The translations under genes and the position numbers were made by a program. A stretch of DNA of 6,888 nucleotides from an uncultured bacterium. Its GTDB lineage: Bacteria; Cyanobacteriota; Vampirovibrionia; Gastranaerophilales; Gastranaerophilaceae. Below the pieces are notes generated by a model. That model ran no database searches, was not told the DNA's origin, and saw only the letters and a list, made by a program, of their open reading frames with translations. Every line of letters begins with the position of its first letter. The first letter of the stretch is position 1. The DNA lies in NCBI GenBank assembly GCA_946183815.1, contig CAMHDG010000084.1:1-6888 (forward strand), written 5' to 3'. Shown here one piece after another: positions 1 to 6,888 of the stretch.

Positions 1-3000
1 GTCTTAAAGATTCTGCATTTGGAACCAGAAAATTAATTGTAGATTTTAACAAAGCTTTTATTTTTGTATCAGGAGATTCTAAACAATCAAGAATGAAGTC
101 TTTGTCAGGACTGTTTAAAATCTTTTCTATTCTTCCAGTATCCATTAGTGTGTCATATTGCAATAATTTTTTTGCAGATTCCCCATGTTTTTCGTATAAA
201 TTGACCAAATCCTTAACATCTTCAACATCGAAAATTTCACCATTTTCAAGGATTCTTTCTCCCCATTTCATAATATCCATAACAGCATCAGGAGATTTTG
301 CATAAATGTCCGCAAGTTCATTTGCGCCGGATTCTTTTATATACCTTGTTAATTTCAATTTTTTATTAATACCATTTGGTTCAAACTCTAATGTGTCTAC
401 ATAAGCAAGAAATTCCTCTCTTGACATTGGTTTTTCTTTTACATCCGCTTCACTTGATAACAGGTCTTTTTCAGGTGTAACGGCAAAATGTTCATATTCG
501 CCATTCGCATTTAATTTGCGTGCGTTTGAAAAATCAACATTTTCAACTCCGTCAGCGTTTTTGGTTACTGCAACTTCGACTTCTTCTCCACCGATGTTCA
601 TTTTTCGCCATTCAACACCATCCGTTGCTCCGTCATTTGCTTGTTCTGCTTTTGCGACTGCTGATTTAAAGAGCATTGTTTGGAACAAGTGATTAATGGC
701 TTGTTCAGGAGAATTAAAGGTTTCAAATTTACCGCTTGTTTTATCCAGTACACGATATTGACCCCCAACATCAGTAATATCATAGTTTTTGAGTTGTTCC
801 GTCATATCATTTAGGGCTTTATCCTGAACCCCTCTTGCAACAGAGCCTGATTTTTTCATTTGGATAAATCTTGCTACCCCTTTGAGTGTTGCAAGCCCCT
901 CTAATTGACCTTTAAATTCTTCGCCTAAATCAATACTTTCAAGGTCGAGTTCGCCTGTTATCAGACCTTCTGCAATATGTTCAAGTGTTGAGTATCCTGT
1001 GAACCCGCCAACCTCTGTAATAAACGCACTTGATTTAGAGATTACCTCTTGTGCCTTTGTAAAAGTTGAGCCATCAACTGCTGATAAATAATCTTTCATC
1101 AAACTTTGAGCGTTAAGAGTTTTATTCTCTGCTTTTGCCAAAGTTGAAAAACTCTTTTGGATAGCGGTAGGATTACCTTTTGAGAATACTCCTGCAAGCG
1201 AGTTACCTGTTTTTGTTGCAACAGCCCCGATAAACGGTGCAACTGAACCCATAACACCTTGTTTTGTCATATCGACAAGTATTCTAATCATATCATCATC
1301 TAACAATGATTTATCAACCTTATCTAATACAGACGCATACTCACCCATAGCAGGTTGTTTTATACTCATCCTCTCAGCAAGATTATTCATTGCAGTTCCG
1401 CCTATTTCAGTCAGTCCTGTATAGGTCATCATATTCAACGCACTAATAGGAGAACTTGACATCAATCTTACCCCTGCCTGAACCCCTTTACTTGCAGGGT
1501 TAAACCCTAATTTTGTTGCAGTCTTTGCTGTTAGTTGGAGAGATTTAGAACCTAATTGAGCAAATAGTTTTGTTCCTCCTATAACCTCTGAACCTGCTAA
1601 AAAGGCAACAACATCAGTTACGGAATTTATAGGGTTAAGTATTGAGAACTGACTATCTGCATCCCCTGTTCTGTTTGAGCCAAATGCACGTTTTACTGCC
1701 TCATCATATTCGTCAGTATCTGTCTTTACCCCTTTCATTGTGAGTTGAGCAAAGTTTTGCATAGCCCCAATATCAAAACTTGTTCCTGATATTTCTTTAA
1801 ACAGTTCCTCAAAGTTTTGTTCAAAAGCGTCATCGTCCATATTTTTTAATTGGGTTGCTTTTGCAAGCAGTTTTTCAACATTATCCATTTGAGAACGTAC
1901 AGTTAAATCTTGTCCTGACAGCATTTCTCCGAAGCCAAGAAAACCCTGAACTGCAGCAGTTCCGACATTACCTGATTTTAACTGCTCCCATGCTCCGTCA
2001 TAATATCCTTTTAACATATTATAGGTTGTGTTCAATATATTATAGAGCATATTCGCAGAAAATCTTTTTAATTCTTTTTGGTCTAATTCTCTTGCACTTG
2101 TCCCTTGAGTTATATCTCTTGTAGGGATAATAAATTCTATGCCTTCATTCGATGGGTTAAGTTGTCCGTCAAGTCTTACGGGTGAAACTCCATAAGCAGT
2201 AGAGGTATCATAATCAGAACCGCTTAAAGCACTTAAATATTCTGCTCTGTATGGCTGACCAAAAGCCTGAATATACGATTTAGGTAATCTTTGTGTATAA
2301 GTAGCGTGTTTATGTAAATCGTCTAATGTTGTATTTGAAAAACCATTTTCCAGCGGGTCATTGAAGAAGGTTTCAGTTCCGTCAATCAGATATTGTCGTA
2401 TTTTTTCAGGGTCAAATTCTACCCCTCTTTGCGCCTTGTATAAATCTTCAAATTGTATTTTTTCATCTTCTCCGCCTGTATGAGAGTGAGGAGGGTTAAT
2501 TTTTACTCTTGTTTCTGTGTGAGTTGTTCCGTCTTGAACGTAGGTTCTTGTTTCTACGGTTTGGGTAGAATCCGCAAACATTCTCAAAACTTCATTCTTA
2601 TCCAGTTTCCCTGCTTCAGCACTGATAAGTGCGTGTTCAAATTGTCTTATTTGGTCGGCATCCAGCGAATCTAATCTTTCATCAAGGTTTATTTTTGCGC
2701 TATCCATTTGCGGATAAGATTTAAGTAACATTGCTCTTAAATCGCCCCTCATACCTTCAATGTATTCTCTATACGTAAGACCTTGAGGCGAACGGCTTTT
2801 ATCAAGATAATACAATTCTCTTGCTTCGGTATTCATAAGCAAAGTTGTTGCATTATCTCTTTTGTCGGAGTCTGTTTCTCTTTGTGCTGTTGCAAGATTT
2901 GCATTCATTGCCCACAAGTTTTGCATAGCAATATCCTGAGCCTGTTCTTGAGTAAGTTGCGGTATTGATGCCTCCGGACCAAAGGTTGGTAAAATTGGTT

Positions 3001-3211
3001 TTTGTGCTTGAACAGGAGATTCTAAAACACCTGTTGTACTTGTTAAAGTAAAACTATCTCCTACCCCTAAATTCCCATTGTTTGAAAGTGCCTCTCTTAA
3101 TTTTGCACTCAATTCGGCATCGTTAAGTCCCTCGCAGGCTGTGAATTCCTGCGGAGTCAAAATGACTTTTAGTTGGCTTAATATTTGTGACCTATCAATA
3201 CCGTTTGACAC
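1..3211 (-). CDS. very large uncharacterised protein, N-terminal 1070+ residues (C-terminus outside window)
   Basis: I do not recognise this protein. The minus strand is open without a stop from an in-frame TAA just upstream of the start to the window edge. It therefore encodes at least 1070 residues and lacks its C-terminus here. I chose the GTG start at 3211-3209 because AGAAGG lies 9 nt upstream and the first in-frame ATG comes only at about codon 95. There is no signal peptide; the N-terminus is polar (MSNGIDRSQILSQLK). Residues 1-400 are mixed and charged, with predicted helices around 85-110 and 145-215 and a Thr/His-rich polar stretch at 217-250. Residues 412-432, 527-615, 645-680 and 725-755 are Gly/Ala-rich, weakly hydrophobic helices with GG pairs. 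A small strand-rich unit follows at 810-845. From about 930 onward it is helical and repeat-like. This build resembles large toxins, effectors or phage-type polyvalent proteins, but I see no catalytic motif. Codon use and base composition look like the neighbours, so there is no sign of a pseudogene. Confidence 0.85.
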   Translation of the reverse strand, partial: MSNGIDRSQILSQLKVILTPQEFTACEGLNDAELSAKLREALSNNGNLGVGDSFTLTSTTGVLESPVQAQKPILPTFGPEASIPQLTQEQAQDIAMQNLWAMNANLATAQRETDSDKRDNATTLLMNTEARELYYLDKSRSPQGLTYREYIEGMRGDLRAMLLKSYPQMDSAKINLDERLDSLDADQIRQFEHALISAEAGKLDKNEVLRMFADSTQTVETRTYVQDGTTHTETRVKINPPHSHTGGEDEKIQFEDLYKAQRGVEFDPEKIRQYLIDGTETFFNDPLENGFSNTTLDDLHKHATYTQRLPKSYIQAFGQPYRAEYLSALSGSDYDTSTAYGVSPVRLDGQLNPSNEGIEFIIPTRDITQGTSARELDQKELKRFSANMLYNILNTTYNMLKGYYDGAWEQLKSGNVGTAAVQGFLGFGEMLSGQDLTVRSQMDNVEKLLAKATQLKNMDDDAFEQNFEELFKEISGTSFDIGAMQNFAQLTMKGVKTDTDEYDEAVKRAFGSNRTGDADSQFSILNPINSVTDVVAFLAGSEVIGGTKLFAQLGSKSLQLTAKTATKLGFNPASKGVQAGVRLMSSSPISALNMMTYTGLTEIGGTAMNNLAERMSIKQPAMGEYASVLDKVDKSLLDDDMIRILVDMTKQGVMGSVAPFIGAVATKTGNSLAGVFSKGNPTAIQKSFSTLAKAENKTLNAQSLMKDYLSAVDGSTFTKAQEVISKSSAFITEVGGFTGYSTLEHIAEGLITGELDLESIDLGEEFKGQLEGLATLKGVARFIQMKKSGSVARGVQDKALNDMTEQLKNYDITDVGGQYRVLDKTSGKFETFNSPEQAINHLFQTMLFKSAVAKAEQANDGATDGVEWRKMNIGGEEVEVAVTKNADGVENVDFSNARKLNANGEYEHFAVTPEKDLLSSEADVKEKPMSREEFLAYVDTLEFEPNGINKKLKLTRYIKESGANELADIYAKSPDAVMDIMKWGERILENGEIFDVEDVKDLVNLYEKHGESAKKLLQYDTLMDTGRIEKILNSPDKDFILDCLESPDTKIKALLKSTINFLVPNAESLR

Positions 3212-3220
3212 TTGTTCGAA

Positions 3221-3226
3221 CCTTCT
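3221..3226 (-). promoter_or_regulatory. ribosome binding site of the large protein
   Basis: AGAAGG on the minus strand sits 9 nt before the GTG at 3211. It decides the start, because no ATG exists between the upstream in-frame stop and about codon 95. Confidence 0.65.
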
Positions 3227-3288
3227 ATTCCTAATAAATATACCGATACACCATGATTTACGGCAGGTTTACTAATTTCTTTAATAAC

Positions 3289-3313
3289 AAAAAAAACTTT
3301 GTAACAAAGTTTT
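3289..3313 (-). terminator. intrinsic terminator downstream of the cyclase gene
   Basis: Read on the minus strand, a 9-bp perfect stem (AAAACTTTG / CAAAGTTTT, plus-strand arms 3305-3313 and 3293-3301) closes a 3-nt TTA loop. The T-run of the 3' arm continues for a further 4 T. It lies about 60 nt after the stop codon of the cyclase and about 80 nt before the start of the large gene, so it should separate their transcripts. The stem is AT-rich, so termination may be partial. Confidence 0.75.
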
Positions 3314-3372
3314 ACACAACAAGAAATGATAAAAGAAAATATAATTTCTGACTCCTGCAGAAACTATAAGTT

Positions 3373-5307
3373 TTATCCGATTAGTTTAATAACTTCGTAG
3401 AGATTGAGTGCTTTTTCTTTTCCTCTAATTTTTACGTTAGAGATTTTAACTGTATCAATAATACCTCTTGCGTAAGAATAAGTAGATTCGCTTATGAGCA
3501 AATTTGTTTTATAAACTTTGTTGTTACCTTCAATTCTGCTTGCGAGGTTAACCATATCACCGATAACGGTATATTCCATACGTTTTTCAGAGCCAATATT
3601 ACCAACAAAGGCTTCGCCCGTGTTTATACCTATCCCTATTTCAATTTTTGGTTTTCCTTCTTCAAGCCATTTTGCCTGTAATTCCTTAACCTTATCGAGC
3701 ATTTCACAGGCACAGCGCACCGCATTTTTAGGGTGGTTTTCGTCTTGAATAGGTTCTCCAAAAATAGCCATAACAGCATCCCCAATAAATTTATTAATAA
3801 CCCCGTTGTGGCGGGTTACGATTGGTTCGATTTCGGTAAAATATTCGTTTAGTATAACCGACACCTCATCAGCGGATAATTTTTCACTCATCGAGGTAAA
3901 CCCTCTTATATCAGCAAATAGAACTGTTACATTTGCCTTCTTCCCGCCAAGTTTTATTTCATCTATGTTTTTAACAACATTTTTCATAATATCTTCTGAT
4001 ATATATTTACCCATAGCGGTTTTGATCTTTTCTTTATTTTTATCCTCTAATATATATCTGTGCGAATATGCAAAAATCATTGTTATTATTGACATTGATA
4101 CAGGGGTAATAGTGTTTATTGAGTAGCCGTATCTGTATAACAACGCGCAAAGTGCAATATAGAGAATAAGGATAAGCGTTATCCCTGAAAGAGCGACAAA
4201 CAGAGAGCAGTTACGTATAATAAAGAATGTAATGAGCATAAGCGAAAATGCTATGGTAATATTTTGCCAGTCTGCAAGTTCATACATAAAATAGTTATGG
4301 ATATAGTTATCAAGAGTAGTTGCCTGAATATCCAACCCTGAATGGTCATTAGAAACAGGGGTTCTTTTAACGTCAGAAAGCCCTGTTGCTGTCGCTTTCA
4401 CATTTGCACCAAACATAACTATTTTACCATCAAACTCTTTTGGGTTAATTAGTGGTTTTTTGCCTGATTTTAGTTCTTTATACGAGTCAATAATATCTAT
4501 TGCTGAATATGTTTTGTGCGAATAACTGCTTCCATGAGAGGTTGGCTTGTAATATCTTAAAAAGGTGTACATGCCTGTTTTTTCTCTGGTAAGCGGAATT
4601 TTTATTTTAGAATTTGTACCAATAATGTATTTATCTGTGACGTTCATTTGCTCATCACCGTTGAGATACATATACGCACGCAAAGCGAGAGATGGATAGA
4701 TAGTTCCTTTGTAGTTTATGGCATTTATTGCAACACGAACATAACCATCACTACCTTTTGCAAGTTTTACTGACCCGACTTTATCAATTACTCTCAAATA
4801 CTCATCGGGGAACACAACAAGACTGTTAACAGAAAAATCATTTCTTCTGCTTCGGAAATCTTCTATATCAACGCTGAATTTATTTTTAAAGAGTTCGTCA
4901 TATTTTTTGCCTGCTATTTTGTCGGAATATTGTCTGTTAAACAGGGTCATCCCGACAATTAGGTTGTCAAGTCTTTTAAGTGAATTGAAATACATATTGT
5001 CTGTAACAGTGTCTGCTTTTGCGCCGAGGATAGAATCAGACACAACAACTTTTGCGTTTGTGTATTCTTTAAAGTAATCAAAAATAGGGCAGTATAAATC
5101 TCTGCGCCAAGGCCATCGGTAACGACCGATAGATTTGTCGTCTATTACGATAAGAACAATATCGTCACTGCCGCATTTGTGGGCGGTAAAGTTCTTAACC
5201 ATATAATTATAAGTTTTTGGTTCAAAAAATTCGTCAGTTGCCCAGTAAGCGAGCCAAAAGAACAAAAATATTGAAAATACCATTAACAAAAATTTTATGA
5301 AACGCAT
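3373..5307 (-). CDS. CHASE2-domain transmembrane adenylate cyclase (class III)
   Basis: This complete 644-residue membrane enzyme should make cAMP from ATP under control of an extracytoplasmic sensor. Residues 5-22 form one membrane helix. Residues about 30-340 are a CHASE2 domain, with typical segments such as IVLIVIDDKSIGRYRWPWRR near the start and GKIVMFGANVKATATGLSD near the end. Three membrane helices follow at about 347-365, 368-391 and 398-418. A linker (GKYISEDIM, 433-441) leads into the cyclase domain at about 455-640. Metal-binding aspartates are D466 (LFADIRGFT) and D510 (KFIGDAVMAIFG). The purine-selecting pair is K506 and T580 (EYTVIGD), the ATP-type class IIIb pair. N587 and R591 (VNLASR) match the transition-state residues. 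All catalytic positions are present, so it should be active as a homodimer. The ATG start is preceded by GAGGA at 6 nt. The CHASE2 / three-helix / cyclase order is common in Cyanobacteria and their relatives. The ligand is unknown. Confidence 0.95.
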   Translation of the reverse strand: MRFIKFLLMVFSIFLFFWLAYWATDEFFEPKTYNYMVKNFTAHKCGSDDIVLIVIDDKSIGRYRWPWRRDLYCPIFDYFKEYTNAKVVVSDSILGAKADTVTDNMYFNSLKRLDNLIVGMTLFNRQYSDKIAGKKYDELFKNKFSVDIEDFRSRRNDFSVNSLVVFPDEYLRVIDKVGSVKLAKGSDGYVRVAINAINYKGTIYPSLALRAYMYLNGDEQMNVTDKYIIGTNSKIKIPLTREKTGMYTFLRYYKPTSHGSSYSHKTYSAIDIIDSYKELKSGKKPLINPKEFDGKIVMFGANVKATATGLSDVKRTPVSNDHSGLDIQATTLDNYIHNYFMYELADWQNITIAFSLMLITFFIIRNCSLFVALSGITLILILYIALCALLYRYGYSINTITPVSMSIITMIFAYSHRYILEDKNKEKIKTAMGKYISEDIMKNVVKNIDEIKLGGKKANVTVLFADIRGFTSMSEKLSADEVSVILNEYFTEIEPIVTRHNGVINKFIGDAVMAIFGEPIQDENHPKNAVRCACEMLDKVKELQAKWLEEGKPKIEIGIGINTGEAFVGNIGSEKRMEYTVIGDMVNLASRIEGNNKVYKTNLLISESTYSYARGIIDTVKISNVKIRGKEKALNLYEVIKLIG

Positions 5308-5313
5308 AGATTA

Positions 5314-5318
5314 TCCTC
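5314..5318 (-). promoter_or_regulatory. ribosome binding site of the cyclase gene
   Basis: GAGGA on the minus strand, 6 nt before the ATG at 5307. It supports the first ATG, which also places a membrane helix directly at the N-terminus. Confidence 0.65.
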
Positions 5319-5355
5319 AGTAAAACGAATAATCAACAACAAACACCAAACAGAT

Positions 5356-5422
<67 letters not shown>

Positions 5423-5432
5423 GATTAAAGCA

Positions 5433-5438
5433 AAAGGA
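5433..5438 (+). promoter_or_regulatory. ribosome binding site that fixes the aldolase start at 5445
   Basis: AAAGGA lies 6 nt before the ATG at 5445. The in-frame ATG at 5421 has no Shine-Dalgarno sequence and overlaps the candidate -10 box, so the shorter protein is preferred. Confidence 0.65.
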
Positions 5439-5444
5439 CAAATT

Positions 5445-6050
5445 ATGAATAAAAATTTAATAAAGATATTATCTGAAGAAAAGTTGTACCCTATAATAAG
5501 ACAGAGTGACCCAAAAAAGGCTGAGGATATTGCTCTGGCACTGATTGATGGCGGAGTAAAAGTGCTGGAAATAAATGTTGAAAACGCAAAAATTTATGAT
5601 GTAATCTCAAAAATATCAAAAAAAGCAGATGTATGTGCGGGAAGTATCATAACTACGTGGCAGGCAAACGCAGCCTTTGAGGCCGGAGCAACTATGTTTT
5701 CTTCCCCAATATTCCAGATGAATATGGTAAAAATATCAAAGAGTATAGGTGTTCCGTTTATTGCAGGTGCAACAACGGCAAGTGAGGCTTATGTTGCGTG
5801 GAAATCAAGAATCCCTTTGATTAAGATTTTCCCTACAACTGCTCTGGGCGGAGTCAGATATATAGAAGATATTTTACGGCAGATGCCATTCTTAAATGTT
5901 ATGCCTATGGGGAACATTAAATGTGATGAAATCTCTGATTATATAGATGCAGGAGCGATTGCAGTTGGGATTGGTCGTGATTTGTGTGACGAAAAAGTTG
6001 AAAAAATATCAGATAAAACTAAAAAATTGATTGAAAAATTAAGGAAATAA
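5445..6050 (+). CDS. KDPG/KHG-family class I aldolase (divergent)
   Basis: The predicted cytoplasmic (beta/alpha)8-barrel aldolase has 201 residues, normal for the family. Enzymes of this family cleave 2-keto-3-deoxy-6-phosphogluconate or 4-hydroxy-2-oxoglutarate to pyruvate plus an aldehyde, using a lysine Schiff base. Visible family landmarks are PIIR (16-19), GGVKVLEI with catalytic-type E42, CAGSI (64-68, the usual GAGT), SSPIF (86-90), PFIAGATTASE (104-114), LIKIFPTT with Schiff-base K127, MPMGNI (153-158, the usual PTGG) and AVGIGRDL (173-180). E42 and K127 are retained, so aldolase chemistry is likely. The PTGG and GGS-type elements that hold the substrate phosphate are altered, and the position of E. 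coli Arg49 is E46. The true substrate may therefore not be KDPG. A start at 5421 would add eight residues but lacks a ribosome binding site. It is the first gene of a probable two-gene operon, ending 10 nt before the csaB-like gene. The family call is firm; the exact substrate is not. Confidence 0.88.
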   Translation: MNKNLIKILSEEKLYPIIRQSDPKKAEDIALALIDGGVKVLEINVENAKIYDVISKISKKADVCAGSIITTWQANAAFEAGATMFSSPIFQMNMVKISKSIGVPFIAGATTASEAYVAWKSRIPLIKIFPTTALGGVRYIEDILRQMPFLNVMPMGNIKCDEISDYIDAGAIAVGIGRDLCDEKVEKISDKTKKLIEKLRK

Positions 6051-6052
6051 CC

Positions 6053-6057
6053 GAGGA
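6053..6057 (+). promoter_or_regulatory. ribosome binding site of the csaB-like gene
   Basis: GAGGA lies entirely in the 10-nt gap after the aldolase stop, with only 3 nt between it and the ATG at 6061. The spacing is tight, but there is no better start nearby. Together with the short gap it suggests translational coupling with the aldolase. Confidence 0.55.
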
Positions 6058-6060
6058 CAA

Positions 6061-6888
6061 ATGGTAAGAAAATTTTTAATATCAGGATATTACGGATTTG
6101 ATAATTTTGGTGACGAGGCAATTTTAAAAGTGCTTTTAGACAAACTTAAAGATTGTGAGGTCACGGTTCTGACTGCAAATCCAAGAAAAACATTTGATAC
6201 TTATGGGGTTCATACAGTTTACACGTTTTCTATCGAACACGTATTGAGAGAAGTTGCAAGATGTGATGTGCTTATTTCAGGCGGAGGCAGCCTGCTTCAG
6301 AATGTTACAAGCAACAGAAGTTTGATGTTTTATACGAGTATTCTTAAATTTGCGCAGATTATGAAAAAAGAGATTATTATATTTGCGCAGGGGATAGGAC
6401 CAATTAAGGGGATGTTTTTGTCTAACTGGACTAAAGGGATATTAAAAAAGGCAAATTATATCTCTGTTAGGGATGAAAAAAGTTTAGAATTTTTGAAAAA
6501 ATGGAAGATAAAAAATGCCGAGTTGGTATGTGACCCCGTATATAGTTTAGAGGTTAGTCAACCGGAAAGAACGAGCAAGATTGGGGTACAGTTGCGGACT
6601 TTTGAAACATTGACTGACGAGTTATTTGACAATATTGCAAAACAGGTCAGAATGAGATTTTACAACCGAGAGATAGAACTTATATCTTTACAAGACGAAA
6701 AAGATGTCGGTATTTCGCAAGTATTTTATAACAAAATGAAGCACGCTGATCCTAATTGCAATATAAAAATAGTTAAGGGGTTAAACAATAATGAAATTAT
6801 CGATCATATTTCTCAATATGACTGTATGATAGGGATGAGATTTCACGCTTGTTTAGTTGCTTTAAAATACGGGGTTAAGACAATGGCG
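6061..6888 (+). CDS. csaB: polysaccharide pyruvyl transferase, CsaB-like (C-terminus outside window)
   Basis: The first 276 residues of a pyruvyl transferase run in frame to the right edge; family members are usually about 350-400 residues, so roughly the last quarter is missing. CsaB enzymes transfer pyruvate from phosphoenolpyruvate to a sugar of the cell-wall polysaccharide as a ketal. The pyruvylated polymer binds SLH domains and so anchors S-layer proteins, or outer-membrane proteins in Cyanobacteria. Recognisable motifs are ISGYYGFDNFGDEAIL (7-22), LISGGGSLLQNVTSNRS (71-87), FAQGIGPIKG (108-117), the SVRD element (135-138), CDPVYSL (157-163) and MIGMRFHACLVAL (256-268), whose RFH is a family hallmark. 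There is no signal peptide or membrane helix, consistent with a cytoplasmic enzyme acting on lipid-linked precursors. The ATG start is immediately followed by the first beta strand. It is the second gene of an apparent operon with the aldolase. The family assignment is confident; the polymer modified in this organism is unknown. Confidence 0.93.
   Translation, partial: MVRKFLISGYYGFDNFGDEAILKVLLDKLKDCEVTVLTANPRKTFDTYGVHTVYTFSIEHVLREVARCDVLISGGGSLLQNVTSNRSLMFYTSILKFAQIMKKEIIIFAQGIGPIKGMFLSNWTKGILKKANYISVRDEKSLEFLKKWKIKNAELVCDPVYSLEVSQPERTSKIGVQLRTFETLTDELFDNIAKQVRMRFYNREIELISLQDEKDVGISQVFYNKMKHADPNCNIKIVKGLNNNEIIDHISQYDCMIGMRFHACLVALKYGVKTMA

Noticed and set aside
2580..2640. Possible EF-hand-like acidic segment (GKLDKNEVLRMF) in the large protein
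   Set aside because: The loop lacks the regular DxDxDG spacing, so calcium binding cannot be claimed.
3237..3242. TATATT on the minus strand as -10 box of the large gene
   Set aside because: There is no recognisable -35 at 16-18 nt, and such hexamers are frequent in AT-rich DNA. The large gene may use it or depend on read-through, but the sequence does not decide.
93..3275. Several plus-strand open frames of 60-90 codons across the left half
   Set aside because: They lie entirely antisense to the long minus-strand gene or its start region, lack ribosome binding sites, and have the Phe/Ser/Cys-rich composition of reverse-strand shadows.
3322..3349. Inverted repeat AGAAAT ... ATTTCT after the cyclase stop
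   Set aside because: It is only 6 bp with a loop of about 16 nt and no T-run. The stronger terminator is the 9-bp stem at 3293-3313.
3518..4126. Plus-strand open frames of 76 and 106 codons
   Set aside because: They are antisense to the cyclase catalytic domain, whose motifs are intact on the minus strand.
5939..6121. Minus-strand open frame of 60 codons
   Set aside because: It overlaps the aldolase C-terminus and the csaB start, both well supported on the plus strand.

Overview
The window is AT-rich, bacterial, gene-dense DNA with standard code, Shine-Dalgarno starts and short intergenic gaps. It holds four genes: two on the minus strand (left and centre) and two on the plus strand (right). 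A CHASE2-type class III adenylate cyclase next to a CsaB-type pyruvyl transferase, in AT-rich DNA with a heptamer tandem repeat, fits a relative of Cyanobacteria. A non-photosynthetic Vampirovibrionia/Melainabacteria (Gastranaerophilales-like) genome is my best guess. This is inferred from gene content only; no marker gene is present.

Layout. Positions 1-3211 (minus) are one very long open frame that runs off the left edge: at least 1070 codons of a protein I do not recognise, starting at GTG with a good ribosome binding site. It is soluble-looking at the N-terminus, has Gly/Ala-rich hydrophobic helices in the middle, and becomes helical and repeat-like towards the missing C-terminus. Positions 3212-3372 are intergenic and carry a clear intrinsic terminator for the next gene. 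Positions 3373-5307 (minus) encode a complete 644-residue membrane adenylate cyclase with an extracytoplasmic CHASE2 sensor. Positions 5308-5444 form a divergent promoter region built around a 7-bp tandem repeat. Positions 5445-6050 (plus) encode a divergent KDPG/KHG-type class I aldolase. Ten bases further on, 6061-6888 (plus) begins a CsaB-like polysaccharide pyruvyl transferase, cut by the right edge.

How they may work together. The aldolase and csaB are close enough to be co-transcribed. CsaB puts pyruvyl ketals on cell-wall polysaccharide, which anchors SLH-domain proteins of the envelope. The link to the aldolase is positional only, because CsaB uses phosphoenolpyruvate rather than the pyruvate an aldolase releases. 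The cyclase makes cAMP in response to an unknown extracytoplasmic cue and shares its upstream region with the aldolase operon. The long left-hand gene is separated from the cyclase by a terminator and is probably an independent unit. It is the least explained item here. I see no CRISPR array, tRNA, rRNA, transposase or complete novel system in the window.
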